Assembly: GCA_913778495.1 (NCBI GenBank)
Contig: CAJYVD010000007.1
Coordinates: forward strand, 1 to 50,127
Length of the DNA stretch: 50,127 nucleotides
Origin: an uncultured Pantoea sp.
GTDB taxonomy: Bacteria > Pseudomonadota > Gammaproteobacteria > Enterobacterales > Enterobacteriaceae
Reading direction: 5' to 3'
In this document: one piece after another, positions 12,436 to 22,273 of the stretch
Layout of the letters: every line of letters begins with the position of its first letter
Position numbering within the stretch: the first letter of the stretch is position 1
Notes under the pieces: model-generated
Told to the model about the DNA's origin: nothing
What the model saw: only the letters and a program-made list of their open reading frames with translations
Database searches by the model: none
Made by a program: the position numbers and the translations under genes

Positions 12436-13197
12436 TCAGGATTCAGGGTTCTGTTCCTCATCCTGTAACGCGTGACGTCCTTTACCCACATAGTAGCGGG
12501 AGAAGAATACGCCGACTTCAAACAGGCAGTACATCGGAATAGCGAGCAAAGTTTGCGAAAAAACGTCAGGAGGTGTGAGCAGCATCCCCACGACGAATGC
12601 ACCGACAAGAATATAAGGCCGCTTCTTTTTGAGGTCTTCTGGCGTGGTGATGCCGGTCCAGCAGATCAGCACAATCGCAATGGGTACCTCAAAGGCAACG
12701 CCGAACGCCATAAAGATTGTCATCACGAAATCAAGATAGTTAGTGATGTCGGTTGCAATCGTCACGCCCTGCGGCGCGGTTTTTGCAAAAAAGCCAAACG
12801 CCAGCGGGAAAACGATGAAGTAAGCGAAGGCCACGCCCACATAAAACAGCAGCGTACTGGAGAACAGCAGCGGCATGACCAGCTTGCGCTCATGGCGATA
12901 AAGCGCGGGCGCAACAAAGGCCCACACCTGATACAAAATCACCGGCACGGCCAGGAATACCGAGACAATGATGGTGAGCTTGATAGGCGTAAAGAAGGGC
13001 GATGCCACGTCGGTGGCAATCATGCTGGCACCCACCGGCATCTGACTAATCAACGGCGACGCGACGGCGTGATAAATGTCGTTAGCGAAGTAGACCAGAC
13101 AGAGAAAGATAACAAAAACTGCAATGATGCAGTTCAACAGACGCTTGCGCAGCTCAATCAGGTGACTGATGAGCGGTTGGGTATCTTCAACGGCCAT
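12436..13197 (-). CDS. tatC: Sec-independent translocase TatC
   Basis: Core polytopic subunit of the twin-arginine translocase; with TatB it recognises the RR signal peptide of folded cargo. 253 residues with six predicted membrane helices. The cytoplasmic N-terminal [14 protein letters not shown] segment and [12 protein letters not shown] contain the conserved signal-peptide-binding region. The charged C-terminal tail ([12 protein letters not shown]) is cytoplasmic. ATG is 2 bp after the tatB stop, so translation is probably coupled. Confidence 0.97.
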   Translation of the reverse strand: MAVEDTQPLISHLIELRKRLLNCIIAVFVIFLCLVYFANDIYHAVASPLISQMPVGASMIATDVASPFFTPIKLTIIVSVFLAVPVILYQVWAFVAPALYRHERKLVMPLLFSSTLLFYVGVAFAYFIVFPLAFGFFAKTAPQGVTIATDITNYLDFVMTIFMAFGVAFEVPIAIVLICWTGITTPEDLKKKRPYILVGAFVVGMLLTPPDVFSQTLLAIPMYCLFEVGVFFSRYYVGKGRHALQDEEQNPES

Positions 13198-13199
13198 GA

Positions 13200-13727
13200 T
13201 TATCGTTCATCTTTAGCGGAAGGGGCTGTCGCCGTGCTGCCAGACGCATGTACATCATCTGGTTTTACGGCGCTGGCGCCAGCAGTGTCTTCAGACAGCG
13301 GTGCAGGCTCGCGGGCGCTGTGCGCCGGTGCGGATGCCACAGTGTGCGCTGGCGCGGTTTCAGTCGGTGGTGGCGTAGGACGAGTTTGATGGATGGTGTT
13401 CGCTTCATCCTCCTCTTTCTCGATCTCACTGCTTTGCTGGACGGAACGCTTCATGGAATCCGCCGTTTTACGCAGCTCTTCCATCGACTGCTTAAGCTCC
13501 GGTGAAAGCGTCCCGCGCCCGGCCTCTTCCACTTTTTTCAGGCTGTCCTGAAGCTCTTGCAGTTTCAACTCCTGCGCCAGCTCGTGCTGTACGTTAGCGG
13601 CCAACGAGCGTATCGCTCTGATCCAGCCCACGACGGTTTTCACCGCGACGGGTAAGCGCTGTGGGCCCAATACAATCAAGCCGATCACGAACACCAATAC
13701 CAGTTCACTAAACCCAATATCGAACAC
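13200..13727 (-). CDS. tatB: Sec-independent translocase TatB
   Basis: Partner of TatC in the twin-arginine receptor complex. 175 residues: N-terminal membrane helix (residues 2-20, [20 protein letters not shown]), the GPQRLP hinge, an amphipathic helix, then a long charged and Ala/Pro-rich tail, which is the variable part of the family. The start codon is GTG (13725-13727), the same unusual choice as E. coli tatB, preceded by AAGG. It begins 9 bp after the tatA stop. Confidence 0.96.
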   Translation of the reverse strand: MFDIGFSELVLVFVIGLIVLGPQRLPVAVKTVVGWIRAIRSLAANVQHELAQELKLQELQDSLKKVEEAGRGTLSPELKQSMEELRKTADSMKRSVQQSSEIEKEEDEANTIHQTRPTPPPTETAPAHTVASAPAHSAREPAPLSEDTAGASAVKPDDVHASGSTATAPSAKDER

Positions 13728-13736
13728 AGTTTTACC

Positions 13737-13982
13737 TTACTTATCCCGGGCGTCGTCTTTGCTCGCCGAGGTATGCTGTTTGTCGGCCAGATTTTTGGCG
13801 TTGAAGTCAGCGTCCTGCTCGTTCGGGTGATCCTTTTTGTCGTCTTCATCACTCATGGCTTTTTTGAAGCCGCGAATGGAAGAACCCAAATCCGAACCCA
13901 GATTGCGGAGCTTGTTGGTACCGAACAAAAGGACAACAATGACGGCAATGATTAACAATTGCCAAATACTGATACCGCCCAT
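13737..13982 (-). CDS. tatA: Sec-independent translocase TatA
   Basis: Pore-forming subunit of the twin-arginine translocase. 81 residues (E. coli 89): short membrane helix [18 protein letters not shown], hinge and amphipathic helix [20 protein letters not shown], then an acidic and lysine-rich tail. The frame is open up to 14030, but ATG 13982 gives the conserved [10 protein letters not shown] start with AGAGG upstream. First gene of tatABC. Confidence 0.96.
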   Translation of the reverse strand: MGGISIWQLLIIAVIVVLLFGTNKLRNLGSDLGSSIRGFKKAMSDEDDKKDHPNEQDADFNAKNLADKQHTSASKDDARDK

Positions 13983-14030
13983 GAGATATGCCTCTATGAT
14001 TCTGTAATAATGGTGGTGTGTAATGCGCAA

Positions 14031-14052
14031 AAGCCCGTATGGATTTGGGCTT
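14031..14052 (-). terminator. weak hairpin between ubiB and tatA
   Basis: AAGCCC (14031-14036) pairs with GGGCTT (14047-14052) across a 10-nt loop, followed on the minus strand by TTTTGCGC. It may partly terminate ubiEJB transcription before tatA; the stem is short, so confidence is limited. Confidence 0.4.
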
Positions 14053-14090
14053 AAGCCTGCGACATTACGCGATTTGCACTAGCCAAACAA

Positions 14091-15728
14091 TCAGATTGTC
14101 TTACGCCAACCGACCAGCCAGGTCACGATGCCCGCGGCCATTAAGAGTGCGGGGAAGAAATCCCAATCCGGGCGACTGAGCAGCACGGCGGTGCCGGTTA
14201 GCAGCAGCGTCGCCCCTACGCCAAACAGGTAGCGCGATTGGTGATGCCGCGTGCGCTGCGCGTTCAAATCGTTCACTAACCGATCCACGCTGTGCCGCAG
14301 TAATTTATGCTGCTGCAAGCTGTCATAGAACAATTCTGGCAGCTCTGGCAGCTTCTCCGCCCAGTAAGGGGCTTTTTCCTTCACTGCACGCACAATGGCG
14401 GGAATGCCAACCTGATCTTTAATCCAGTCTTCAAGGAATGGTTTAGCGGTTTTCCACAGATCGAGCTGCGGATAAAGCTGCCGGCCAATGCCCTCGACGT
14501 ATAGCAACGTTTTCTGCAGCAGCACCAACTGCGGCTGGACTTCCATATTGAAGCGCCGCGCGGTGTTAAACAGATTCAACAAGACGTGACCAAACGAGAT
14601 TTCCGCCAGCGGCTTCTCAAAAATGGGCTCACAAACGGTGCGGATCGCAAACTCGAAATCTTCTACGTTGGTATCTGGCGGCACCCAGCCTGAATCAACG
14701 TGCAGCTCGGCAACCTTGCGATAGTCACGATTAAAGAAGGCGATAAAGTTTTCGGCCAGATAGCGCTTATCTTCTTTGTTTAACGATCCCACGATACCGC
14801 AGTCTATGCCGATGTACTGCGGATCTTCAGGATGGTCGTAGCTAACAAAAATATTGCCGGGATGCATGTCGGCGTGGAAGAAGCTGTCGCGGAAAACCTG
14901 AGTGAAAAACACCTGCACGCCGCGCTCAGCCAGCAGCTTCATGTTGACGCCATGCTGCTCCAGCGTCACGACATCCGAAATCGGAATACCGTAAATGCGC
15001 TCCATCACCATCATGGTTTCACTGCAGTAGTCTGAAAACACTTCCGGCACGTACAGCATGCTGCTGTTTTCAAAATTACGGCGCAGCTGAATGGCGTTTG
15101 CCGCTTCGCGCAGCAGATTGAGTTCATCCAGCAATGTTTTTTCGTAGTCGCGCACCACTTCGACCGGACGCAGACGCCGGCCATCCGGCAGCAAACGCGG
15201 TACCCAGCGCGCAAGACGATAGATCAGGCGCATGTCCGCTTTGATCACCGGTAGAATATCAGGGCGAATCACCTTGATAACCACCTGACGACCGTTGGAT
15301 TTCAGCGTAGCCGTGTGCACCTGCGCAATCGAGGCTGAAGCCAGCGGCGTAATGTCAAAATCCTCAAACCACGTATCGACAGGTCCGCCAATGGAACGCT
15401 CAATCTGCGCTTTGGCTTTGTGGCCGTCAAAAGGCGCAACGCGGTCCTGTAATATCGCCAGCTCATCGGCAATGGCCGGTGGAAACAGATCGCGGCGGGT
15501 CGATAGCATCTGCCCAAACTTGATCCATACGGGCCCAAGCTGCTCCATCGCCAGGCGAAGACGGGTACCCATCTCTGCGTCTTTGTGCCGGTTAGGGATC
15601 CAGAATATACAGCGCCGCCACAATCGCAGTGGCAAGGTGATGCGCATGCGGGGAATCAACTCATCAAGACCGTAGGTGAGGAAAATCTTGATAATGAAGT
15701 ATAAGCGCCGAATTTCTCCCAGCGTCAT
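14091..15728 (-). CDS. ubiB: ubiquinone biosynthesis kinase-like protein UbiB
   Basis: Member of the atypical kinase/ATPase (ADCK/UbiB) family, needed for ubiquinone synthesis and thought to help lipid precursors reach the Ubi complex. 545 residues. The family's KxGQ motif is [12 protein letters not shown] (about residues 70-80), followed by an alanine-rich ATP loop ([10 protein letters not shown]) and the kinase-like HADMHPGN and IDCGIVG motifs. Two C-terminal membrane helices (about 495-540). The ATG overlaps the ubiJ stop by 4 bp (ATGA). Confidence 0.97.
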   Translation of the reverse strand: MTLGEIRRLYFIIKIFLTYGLDELIPRMRITLPLRLWRRCIFWIPNRHKDAEMGTRLRLAMEQLGPVWIKFGQMLSTRRDLFPPAIADELAILQDRVAPFDGHKAKAQIERSIGGPVDTWFEDFDITPLASASIAQVHTATLKSNGRQVVIKVIRPDILPVIKADMRLIYRLARWVPRLLPDGRRLRPVEVVRDYEKTLLDELNLLREAANAIQLRRNFENSSMLYVPEVFSDYCSETMMVMERIYGIPISDVVTLEQHGVNMKLLAERGVQVFFTQVFRDSFFHADMHPGNIFVSYDHPEDPQYIGIDCGIVGSLNKEDKRYLAENFIAFFNRDYRKVAELHVDSGWVPPDTNVEDFEFAIRTVCEPIFEKPLAEISFGHVLLNLFNTARRFNMEVQPQLVLLQKTLLYVEGIGRQLYPQLDLWKTAKPFLEDWIKDQVGIPAIVRAVKEKAPYWAEKLPELPELFYDSLQQHKLLRHSVDRLVNDLNAQRTRHHQSRYLFGVGATLLLTGTAVLLSRPDWDFFPALLMAAGIVTWLVGWRKTI

Positions 15729-16330
15729 TTCGCCTCCAGCTGTGCCAAACGCGCTTCAAACGCATTAAGCGAACGTTCCATCGCCTCAACCTCATCACTG
15801 AACCAAGCCTGCTCCAGCGCACCCGGCGCGACGCGCCACTCTTCCGTCAGCACCTGACCCAAGTCATCGCGCCGACGCAGCACGCGCTTTTGCACAAACG
15901 CCAGCGCCTGCTGTGCCGCCTGACTGACGCCCTGCGCGGCAATATCGCCTATCCAAGGCGCCAGGTACTCCGCCGGATCCAGTTCAGCCAAATCCATCAG
16001 CGCCGAGAACTGCTGTACCACCTGCAGATCGCCGTCAACATTGAGCTCTCCGCTGCGAATCAGGTGCGTAAGCTGCTGGCGGTCACGCAGTTTGGGCAGC
16101 GTGCTGAGACTAAGCGTCACGGTGCAATCGCTGCGGTCCTGCCAGTCGCTTAGCACATCCAGCTGCAGTTCGCTAAACACCAGTACCACGGGAAAATCCA
16201 GCTCTTGCAGGCGCAAAGTCAACACCTTACCGGCTAAACGTTGACGCGCCGCTTTCAGGCTTCGGTCACGATAGAGAATGCGGTTGAGGGCGGTTTCAAG
16301 GCCGCCCGTGATAAGCGGGGTAAATGTCAT
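15725..16330 (-). CDS. ubiJ: ubiquinone biosynthesis accessory factor UbiJ
   Basis: Non-catalytic SCP2-type lipid-binding scaffold of the soluble Ubi complex for aerobic ubiquinone synthesis. 201 residues, as in E. coli. The N-terminal SCP2 domain (about residues 15-115) contains [19 protein letters not shown]. The C-terminal third is helical and charged, a likely coiled coil for UbiK binding. It lies 6 bp after ubiE and overlaps ubiB by 4 bp. Confidence 0.95.
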   Translation of the reverse strand: MTFTPLITGGLETALNRILYRDRSLKAARQRLAGKVLTLRLQELDFPVVLVFSELQLDVLSDWQDRSDCTVTLSLSTLPKLRDRQQLTHLIRSGELNVDGDLQVVQQFSALMDLAELDPAEYLAPWIGDIAAQGVSQAAQQALAFVQKRVLRRRDDLGQVLTEEWRVAPGALEQAWFSDEVEAMERSLNAFEARLAQLEAK

Positions 16331-16336
16331 GATCGT

Positions 16337-17095
16337 TTAGAACTTAAAGCCACGGTGCAGCGCCACGATACCGCCGGTCATGTTCGTCCAGGTGGTATTT
16401 TCGAAGCCTGCGTCGTTCATCATCGCTTTCAGGGTTTCCTGATCGGGATGCATACGAATAGATTCCGCCAGATAGCGGTAGCTTTCAGCGTCCTTTGCCA
16501 CCAACTGCCCGATGCGCGGCAAAATGTGGAATGAATAGGTATCGTAAGCTTTGCTCAGCGGCTCCAGCACCGGCTTGGAAAATTCCAGTACCAGTAGACG
16601 TCCGCCCGGCTTGAGCACGCGGTACATCGAGGCCAGCGCCTTCTCTTTTTCAGTGACGTTACGCAAACCAAATGAAATGGTGATGCAATCAAAATGGTTA
16701 TCGGGGAAAGGTAGGGCTTCCGCGTTGGCCTGTACGTAACTGACGTTGCCTGTTACCCCCAGGTTGCGCAGCTTTTCCCGCCCCATTTTCAGCATAGAGC
16801 TATTAATATCGGCCAGGACTACTTGACCGGTTTCGCCCACTAAACGGGAAAATTTCGCGGTCAGGTCGCCGGTTCCACCAGCCAAATCCAGTACGCGCTG
16901 ACCACGGCGCACGCCGCTGCTGTCAATGGTAAAACGCTTCCAAACGCGATGAATGCCGAACGACATCAGGTCGTTCATCAGGTCATATTTCGCCGCCACG
17001 GAGTGAAACACGTCTGCGACTTTGTCGGCCTTTTCACTTTTCGCTACGGTCTGAAAGCCAAAGTGGGTAGTTTCCTGCTGTGATTCATCTGCCAT
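16337..17095 (-). CDS. ubiE: ubiquinone/menaquinone C-methyltransferase UbiE
   Basis: SAM-dependent methyltransferase acting on demethylmenaquinol and on the C-2 position of the ubiquinone ring precursor. 252 residues (E. coli 251). SAM motif I is [11 protein letters not shown]; the UbiE signatures [18 protein letters not shown] and [20 protein letters not shown] are present. The frame extends to 17119, but ATG 17095 ([14 protein letters not shown]) aligns with the E. coli start. First gene of ubiEJB. Confidence 0.97.
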   Translation of the reverse strand: MADESQQETTHFGFQTVAKSEKADKVADVFHSVAAKYDLMNDLMSFGIHRVWKRFTIDSSGVRRGQRVLDLAGGTGDLTAKFSRLVGETGQVVLADINSSMLKMGREKLRNLGVTGNVSYVQANAEALPFPDNHFDCITISFGLRNVTEKEKALASMYRVLKPGGRLLVLEFSKPVLEPLSKAYDTYSFHILPRIGQLVAKDAESYRYLAESIRMHPDQETLKAMMNDAGFENTTWTNMTGGIVALHRGFKF

Positions 17096-17170
17096 CGGGT
17101 TTACCTGTTCCACAAACAATACTCGTCAAAGTGTATCAGAGTCGTGCGATCCGAGCACGTTACCACCGCG

Positions 17171-18682
17171 CTATTCGTTGATACGCCGCGGCACCTCGTC
17201 CGATAAATCCGTTGCATTTTCATCGGTGCAACGATCGTCCATTCCATTTTCATCCGCCTCGTCCGGCAGCGCCTGCGCCACCAGCTGGGGATTAATGGGC
17301 CGTTTGATCTCCACGCCCAGTGTGCGAAAGGCTTCACTTTGCGCGATCAGATTACCCCGACCCTCAGCGAGCTTTTTCATCGCCTGCCGATAGCTCTGCT
17401 GGGCTTTATCAAGATTCTGGCCAATGCCGCTCATGTCATCGACAAATAGCCGCATCTTGTCATACAGGCGCGCCGCGCGATCGGCGATGCGCTGGGCATT
17501 GCGGCTCTGGTGCTCGTATCGCCACAGATTATTGATCGTCCGCAGTGCCACCAGCAGCGTGGTGGGACTGACCAACATAATATTTTGCTGCAGCGCTTCA
17601 GAAATCAGCTCTGGCTGACGGTCAATCGCCAGCAAAAAAGCGGGCTCGACAGGGATAAACATCAACACATAATCCAGTGAGCGTAAACCGGGCAATTGTT
17701 GATAATCTTTACGGCCCAGCAGGCGAATATGCCCGCGCATGGCGCTGACATGCTCCTGGATAGCTTGCTCGCGGGTCGCTTCGTCTTCCGCGTTGAAGTA
17801 ACGTTCGTAGGCGATAAGCGTCATCTTGGCATCAATGACCACATCCTTGCCCTGCGGCAGACGCACAATCACGTCGGGTTGCATTCTGCCCTGCTGCTCC
17901 AACTGCACGCTAACCTGCGTTTGGTACTCATAGCCTTCACGCAGTCCCGAGGCTTCAAGCACGCGACTGAGCACCACCTCGCCCCAGTTCCCCTGGATCT
18001 TATTATCGCCTTTTAACGCCTTGGTCAGGTTTACCGCTTCCTGGGCCATCTGCGCGTTGAGCTGCTGCAGCTGGCGAATTTCGTGCGTCAGCGTGTGGCG
18101 TTCGCGCGCTTCCTGACCAAAGCTGTCGTTAACCTGGCGGCGGAAACCTTCAAGCTGCTCGCGAAGCGGGCCGATTAAGCCGTTCAGGCTCTGACGGTTT
18201 TGCTCATCCACGCGGCGCCCGCTGTGCTCAAATATACGGTTGGCCAAATTCTCGAACTGTGCGCTCAGGCGCTGTTCACTGTTGGTGAGCAGACGCTGCT
18301 TCTCCTCTGCGGCGAAGCGCGTCTCTTCAAGACGAATAGTGACTTCACGCAGTTCGGCCTCCTGCGCGCTGTTCACTTCCAGTTGATTACGCAATTCACG
18401 CGCAAGCTGTTCGCTTTCGCCGCGCCAGTAGTCAAGCTGCTGCAGCCGCTCCTGCGCGGCGCTGAGCGTGCCGTGCAGCTGGCGCAGCTCCTGCTCACGC
18501 TGCTGGATCTGCTGCTGTAATTGCTCAAGGGATTGTTGCTGACGCTGCTGCTGGTCCTCCAGCAGACGGCGTTCAGTCACGAAGCTGGCGTGTTGATGGC
18601 CGGCGCGCAGCTGAGCACATAGCCAGCCCAAGCCCAAACCGGCCAGCGCCAACGCGCCGCTAATGATAAGTTGCTGATCCAT
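17171..18682 (-). CDS. rmuC: DNA recombination limiting protein RmuC
   Basis: Inner-membrane-anchored, nuclease-like protein that limits recombination at inverted repeats. 503 residues: N-terminal membrane anchor (IISGALALAGLGLGWLCAQL, residues 6-25), a long glutamine- and leucine-rich coiled coil (about 35-170), then the PD-(D/E)XK-like RmuC domain (QGNWGEVVL, VIVRLPQGKDVVIDAKMTL). The reading frame extends to 18727, but ATG 18682 has GGAGG 4 bp upstream and matches the family start. A LexA box lies 45 bp upstream. Confidence 0.95.
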   Translation of the reverse strand: MDQQLIISGALALAGLGLGWLCAQLRAGHQHASFVTERRLLEDQQQRQQQSLEQLQQQIQQREQELRQLHGTLSAAQERLQQLDYWRGESEQLARELRNQLEVNSAQEAELREVTIRLEETRFAAEEKQRLLTNSEQRLSAQFENLANRIFEHSGRRVDEQNRQSLNGLIGPLREQLEGFRRQVNDSFGQEARERHTLTHEIRQLQQLNAQMAQEAVNLTKALKGDNKIQGNWGEVVLSRVLEASGLREGYEYQTQVSVQLEQQGRMQPDVIVRLPQGKDVVIDAKMTLIAYERYFNAEDEATREQAIQEHVSAMRGHIRLLGRKDYQQLPGLRSLDYVLMFIPVEPAFLLAIDRQPELISEALQQNIMLVSPTTLLVALRTINNLWRYEHQSRNAQRIADRAARLYDKMRLFVDDMSGIGQNLDKAQQSYRQAMKKLAEGRGNLIAQSEAFRTLGVEIKRPINPQLVAQALPDEADENGMDDRCTDENATDLSDEVPRRINE

Positions 18683-18726
18683 AATTCCTCCGCGGATCGT
18701 CTCGCTGAGGAAAAGGTAAGGTCGCA

Positions 18727-18742
18727 CTGTATAGATGTCCAG
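18727..18742 (-). promoter_or_regulatory. LexA (SOS) box upstream of rmuC
   Basis: On the minus strand CTGGACATCTATACAG matches the LexA consensus CTGTATATATATACAG at 13 of 16 positions, with a perfect TATACAG half. It lies 45 bp before the rmuC ATG, and TATACA inside it could serve as a -10 element, so LexA would block the promoter. E. coli rmuC (formerly yigN) is listed in the LexA regulon from memory. Confidence 0.75.
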
Positions 18743-18824
18743 ACAATTTTACGTGCGCCTGTTCGGGGGTTTTCAGTGCAAGCCCGCATGTCTTGACGGA
18801 TTCATTTGCTTTCAACAGCCGCGG

Positions 18825-20096
18825 TTACAGCGCCCGCACCTGAAGCTCTCCGGCTTTCCATGCGTCCACAAGGAAAAACGGCATAGGCAGTACCCATTCC
18901 GACGCGTTAATCACCCGCGCCGGATAGCACCACTGATGACCGCCGTAGACGATCTCAATCTGCTGTACGCCGTTTTCGGGGTTGACGAGTTTACCGGCCA
19001 TGCTGGCAAAACCGGCGTTGCTGCCGACGTGAAAGTGCGCCGTCTGCCAGCGCACGGGCGGATGTGCCGGCCACGGTTGCGCATGATGAAAGTGGAAAAT
19101 CTCGTCGTGGTTAAGCAGGCTCTCTCGCACCGTGGGCCACAGCGCCACCTTCAGGAAATATTGATCGGTGAAGCGCGTGTTGCCCGCGTATTGGGCCACA
19201 AAGTCGCGCATCTGCTGCTCGACCGAGTGGAAAACACCGTGACAGCCGCCCCACATGCCGGCCAATAGCAGCTCGGTATGAGAGAAATAGTCGCGCATAT
19301 GGTGGAACCAGTAGGGTGACTGCAGCCAGTCATCCACCGCCGCGACTTCACGCTCAGAAAGCAGCGAGTCGGCATCCCGCACCAGAAAACGCTTAACGCT
19401 GGGATCGTCCACCACCAAAAAGCGCCACAGCGTGGGAAAAATGCCCTGCTGTCCGCTCATATCGATCAATTGCGTGTTCGGCTGACGCAGACGCTGCCAA
19501 ACGTGCTGCGGCACGCTGTCGTCAAGATAGATACGGCACATCCAGCTTGGGTAAAGCTCACGCGCAACTTCGACGTTTTTGATCATCGTTTCGCAATAGC
19601 GTGGTTGGCTGCCGTACAAACTAAAGGCAATGATATTTTCCGCGGGTTTATTCGGATTAAACGCTGGTGGGGTTGGCGCGGGATACGCCACTTTTTGCCC
19701 GCTGCGGAAGCGCTGGTCAGACTGCTGCAGCGACTCCAGGCCGTAGCGCGCGACCTCATCCATCTTGCCTAGCCAGCCGCAGACTTCCACTAAACCATCT
19801 AGCCAGGTTTCTGTGGCCTGCGCGCGCTGTGCCGCAGAGGCGTGGTAGATTTTTTGATAGGTTTTGTAGGACTTCTTGTATTCGCCCACACGCATAAGCG
19901 ACAACGCGTAGTCGCTGAGCACCTGCATGTTATTGGGCATCACGCGTAGCACGTCTTCACAACATTGACGTGCGAGCGGGTAATTAGACTCCGCCATGGC
20001 CTGGCGGAAACGCGCGGCGGCATTTTCAACGCGCGCCTGCGCGGCAGAGGGAGAGGCCAATAAAGGGGAACGAGCGGGGATAACCGTTTTGCGCAT
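18825..20096 (-). CDS. putative TPR-containing glycosyltransferase-like protein
   Basis: Not a gene I can name. 423 residues, no signal peptide or membrane segment. Residues about 20-135 are helical and TPR-like (FRQAMAESNYPLARQCCEDVLRV, then YALSLMRVGEYKKSYKTYQK). From about 154 a nucleotide-sugar-transferase-like region begins with IIAFSLYGSQPRYCE. It includes a DXD-type acidic motif RDADS (240-244), then SEREVAAVDDWL, HHMRD, AGMWGG (279-284) and DQYFL (311-315). This RDxDS...RE..AVDDWL...MRD...GMWGG order resembles a family of uncharacterised glycosyltransferases; the acceptor is unknown. It lies between udp and rmuC, where E. coli has no gene. The Shine-Dalgarno is weak and no own promoter is clear. 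Confidence 0.75.
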   Translation of the reverse strand: MRKTVIPARSPLLASPSAAQARVENAAARFRQAMAESNYPLARQCCEDVLRVMPNNMQVLSDYALSLMRVGEYKKSYKTYQKIYHASAAQRAQATETWLDGLVEVCGWLGKMDEVARYGLESLQQSDQRFRSGQKVAYPAPTPPAFNPNKPAENIIAFSLYGSQPRYCETMIKNVEVARELYPSWMCRIYLDDSVPQHVWQRLRQPNTQLIDMSGQQGIFPTLWRFLVVDDPSVKRFLVRDADSLLSEREVAAVDDWLQSPYWFHHMRDYFSHTELLLAGMWGGCHGVFHSVEQQMRDFVAQYAGNTRFTDQYFLKVALWPTVRESLLNHDEIFHFHHAQPWPAHPPVRWQTAHFHVGSNAGFASMAGKLVNPENGVQQIEIVYGGHQWCYPARVINASEWVLPMPFFLVDAWKAGELQVRAL

Positions 20097-20195
20097 AAGA
20101 AATTTCTCAGTTTTAGCTGGGACTGTGCGCAGTTTAGTCAGGCGGTGAGTGCATTACCCATAAGCCTGGTCTCGAATTATCCTCTGACTCGCGCA

Positions 20196-20957
20196 CTACA
20201 ATAGGCGACGCGCGGCTTCCACCACAATTTTTACCGCGTCGCTTTCGGTTTGCTTCATTGTGACGGCATCCGGGATCTCTTTTTGCGTACGGTTCACAAT
20301 GACGCCCGCCACCATGCCCGCACGCAGCCCTTGGCTGGCGCACATGGTCAACAGTGTAGCGGATTCCATCTCATAATTGAGCACACCCATCTGCTGCCAC
20401 TCTTCCATTGAGCCTTTAAAACGGCTGACTACGCGTCCAGAGAAAGTGTCATAGCGCTCTTGTCCCGGATAGAAGGTGTCAGAGGACGCGGTAATCCCAA
20501 TGTGAGTTGTTGCACCGCAGGCCTCCGCCGCCGCCACCAGCGCGGTGGTACAACTGAAATCGGCTACGGCAGGGAACTCCATCGGCGCGAAATGCAAGCT
20601 GGCGCCATCAAGCCGTACTGACGCCGTCGTGACCAGCACATCACCGACGTTAATGTGCGGCTGAATGGCACCGGTGGTGCCCACGCGCAGAAAGGTCCGC
20701 ACGCCCAGCTGCGCCAGTTCTTCAACCGCGATAGACGTCGACGGGCCGCCAATGCCGGTTGAGCACACGACGACCGGTTTTCCCTCAATCTCAGCAAGAT
20801 AGGTTGTAAATTCGCGATGGGATGCCAGATGCTGTGGATTGTCCATCAGCGCCGCGATTTTTTTCACGCGCTCCGGATCGCCCGGCACAATGGCGAGTTG
20901 GGCACCTTTCAGATCGGCTTGCGTAATGCCAAGATGGAAAACGTCAGACTGGGCCAT
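20196..20957 (-). CDS. udp: uridine phosphorylase
   Basis: Cytoplasmic nucleoside phosphorylase: uridine plus phosphate gives uracil and ribose-1-phosphate. 253 residues, as in E. coli. The PNP/UDP signature is [20 protein letters not shown]; phosphate-site and nucleoside-site segments [19 protein letters not shown]-like [10 protein letters not shown] and [16 protein letters not shown] are intact. AGGAG precedes the ATG. The upstream region has two CRP sites flanking a CytR-like site. No terminator is evident between udp and the downstream TPR gene. Confidence 0.98.
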   Translation of the reverse strand: MAQSDVFHLGITQADLKGAQLAIVPGDPERVKKIAALMDNPQHLASHREFTTYLAEIEGKPVVVCSTGIGGPSTSIAVEELAQLGVRTFLRVGTTGAIQPHINVGDVLVTTASVRLDGASLHFAPMEFPAVADFSCTTALVAAAEACGATTHIGITASSDTFYPGQERYDTFSGRVVSRFKGSMEEWQQMGVLNYEMESATLLTMCASQGLRAGMVAGVIVNRTQKEIPDAVTMKQTESDAVKIVVEAARRLL

Positions 20958-20993
20958 AACAGACTCCTGATAGAGAGAAGGAATAAGCGCGCC

Positions 20994-21088
20994 ACTTTAC
21001 GCCAAGCATCAGCTCAAATATGTGACTAATTTCACTTCCAGCAATGAAACTTGCAATCATCGCCAATTAAATTGTGATTCTTTTCACA
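20994..21088 (-). promoter_or_regulatory. udp promoter: -10, two CRP sites and CytR-like site
   Basis: On the minus strand -10 is TAAAGT (20994-20999), start near 20987. A CRP site TGTGA-CTAATT-TCACT (21021-21036) is centred at -41.5, and a perfect CRP site TGTGA-TTCTTT-TCACA (21073-21088) at -93.5, exactly the spacing of CytR-controlled promoters in E. coli. Between them AATGAAAC/TTGCAATC (21043-21058) resembles inverted CytR octamers. The remainder of the gap to dlhH holds a short dyad TATAGC/GCTATA (21198-21214) and nothing else recognised. Confidence 0.82.
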
Positions 21089-21251
21089 CATTAAGCGCCC
21101 CTTTTGCGGATTTGCCGCGCACGGTGCTGTGGAAACGCGTTGGCAATGTTAATAGAAGACGCTACGCGCGCCCACGCGCTAAACGGCCATCCTACGTTAT
21201 AGCGCCAGGCTATAGTTACGGGGTTGCGCACACGCTAGCACGGAGAAAACC

Positions 21252-22091
21252 ATGAAAAGTGAAGAAAACGGGGCCCCATCCTCAGCCGCTGGCGGTTTTG
21301 CTCGGGCTGTTCAACCCACGGCTGACAGCACCCTGATTACCGCCAGTGACAATCTCTACGCGGGCGAAACCACCGTACCCAGTCAGGGGGAAAATCTCCC
21401 CGCCTATTATGCGCGGCCCAAAACCTATGAAGGTACGCTACCGATTGTGCTGGTGGTACAAGAGATATTCGGTGTTCATGAGCATATCCGTGATATCTGC
21501 CGCCGTCTTGCCCATGAAGGGTATCTGGCGGTCGCGCCAGAGCTCTACTTCCGCGAGGGCGATCCCAACGACTATGCTGATATTCCCACGCTTTTCAAAG
21601 AGCTGGTGAGTAAAGTGCCGGATTCACAGGTGCTCTCCGATCTCGATCATGTCGCCAACTGGGCGGCACGCCACGGCGGCGATATGCAGCGCCTGGCCAT
21701 CACCGGTTTCTGCTGGGGCGGTCGCATTAGCTGGCTGTTTGCGGCGCACAACCCACAGGTGCGCGCAGCAGTGGCATGGTATGGCCGTCTTGAAGGCGAA
21801 AAAACGCTTAAACAGCAAAAGCACCCGATTGACGTGGCCGTGGATCTCAACGCGCCTGTGCTGGGCCTCTACGGTGGGCAGGATGAAGGCATCCCACTGG
21901 AAAGTGTGGAAAAAATGCGCCAGGCGCTGCATGCCGCCAATGCTAAAGCCGAGATTGTGGTTTACCCCGAGGCGGGCCACGCTTTTAACGCCGATTATCG
22001 CCCAAGCTACCACGCCGAATCTGCTAAAGACGCCTGGACGCGCATGCTGGCCTGGTTCAGGCAGTACGGTGTCGCCCCCAAAGCCGAGTAG
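21252..22091 (+). CDS. dlhH: dienelactone hydrolase family protein
   Basis: Alpha/beta hydrolase of the dienelactone hydrolase family (E. coli YsgA/DlhH); the natural substrate is not firmly known. 279 residues (E. coli 271), the extra at the N-terminus. Catalytic triad Cys154 (GFCWGG), Asp211 (GGQDEG) and His243 (AGHAF). GGAGA precedes the ATG. It is divergent from udp and followed by a strong terminator, so it is probably transcribed alone. Confidence 0.95.
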   Translation: MKSEENGAPSSAAGGFARAVQPTADSTLITASDNLYAGETTVPSQGENLPAYYARPKTYEGTLPIVLVVQEIFGVHEHIRDICRRLAHEGYLAVAPELYFREGDPNDYADIPTLFKELVSKVPDSQVLSDLDHVANWAARHGGDMQRLAITGFCWGGRISWLFAAHNPQVRAAVAWYGRLEGEKTLKQQKHPIDVAVDLNAPVLGLYGGQDEGIPLESVEKMRQALHAANAKAEIVVYPEAGHAFNADYRPSYHAESAKDAWTRMLAWFRQYGVAPKAE

Positions 22092-22095
22092 TACG

Positions 22096-22119
22096 CGGGC
22101 GCACCCGCGCCCGTTTTTT
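22096..22119 (+). terminator. rho-independent terminator of dlhH
   Basis: CGGGCGC (22096-22102), loop ACCC, GCGCCCG (22107-22113), then six T (22114-22119), starting 4 bp after the dlhH stop. Confidence 0.93.
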
Positions 22120-22231
22120 CTTCCTTTCACCCCCCCGCCCGTTGTCCGACTGCCATCGCTCGTCCACGCTCTATGCATAGTTACTATAGGGGGCGCCGGC
22201 AGCCTCAAAACGATCGCCACAGCCGCTGTTT

Positions 22232-22273
22232 AGCCGTCCAGATGTTTACACCGCCATGAACTGCAGGTACTGT
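22232..22273 (+). promoter_or_regulatory. predicted metR promoter with MetJ-like boxes
   Basis: Two consecutive 8-mers, AGCCGTCC (22232-22239) and AGATGTTT (22240-22247), each match the met box AGACGTCT at 6 of 8 positions. They overlap a possible -35 TTTACA (22245-22250), followed after 17 bp by a poor -10, TACTGT (22268-22273). MetJ repression of metR is known in E. coli; the site call here is tentative. The rest of the dlhH-metR gap (22120-22231) holds no gene. Confidence 0.4.

Noticed and set aside
12472-13389. 305-codon frame antisense to tatC/tatB
   Set aside because: Highly charged shadow translation across two real genes, no support.
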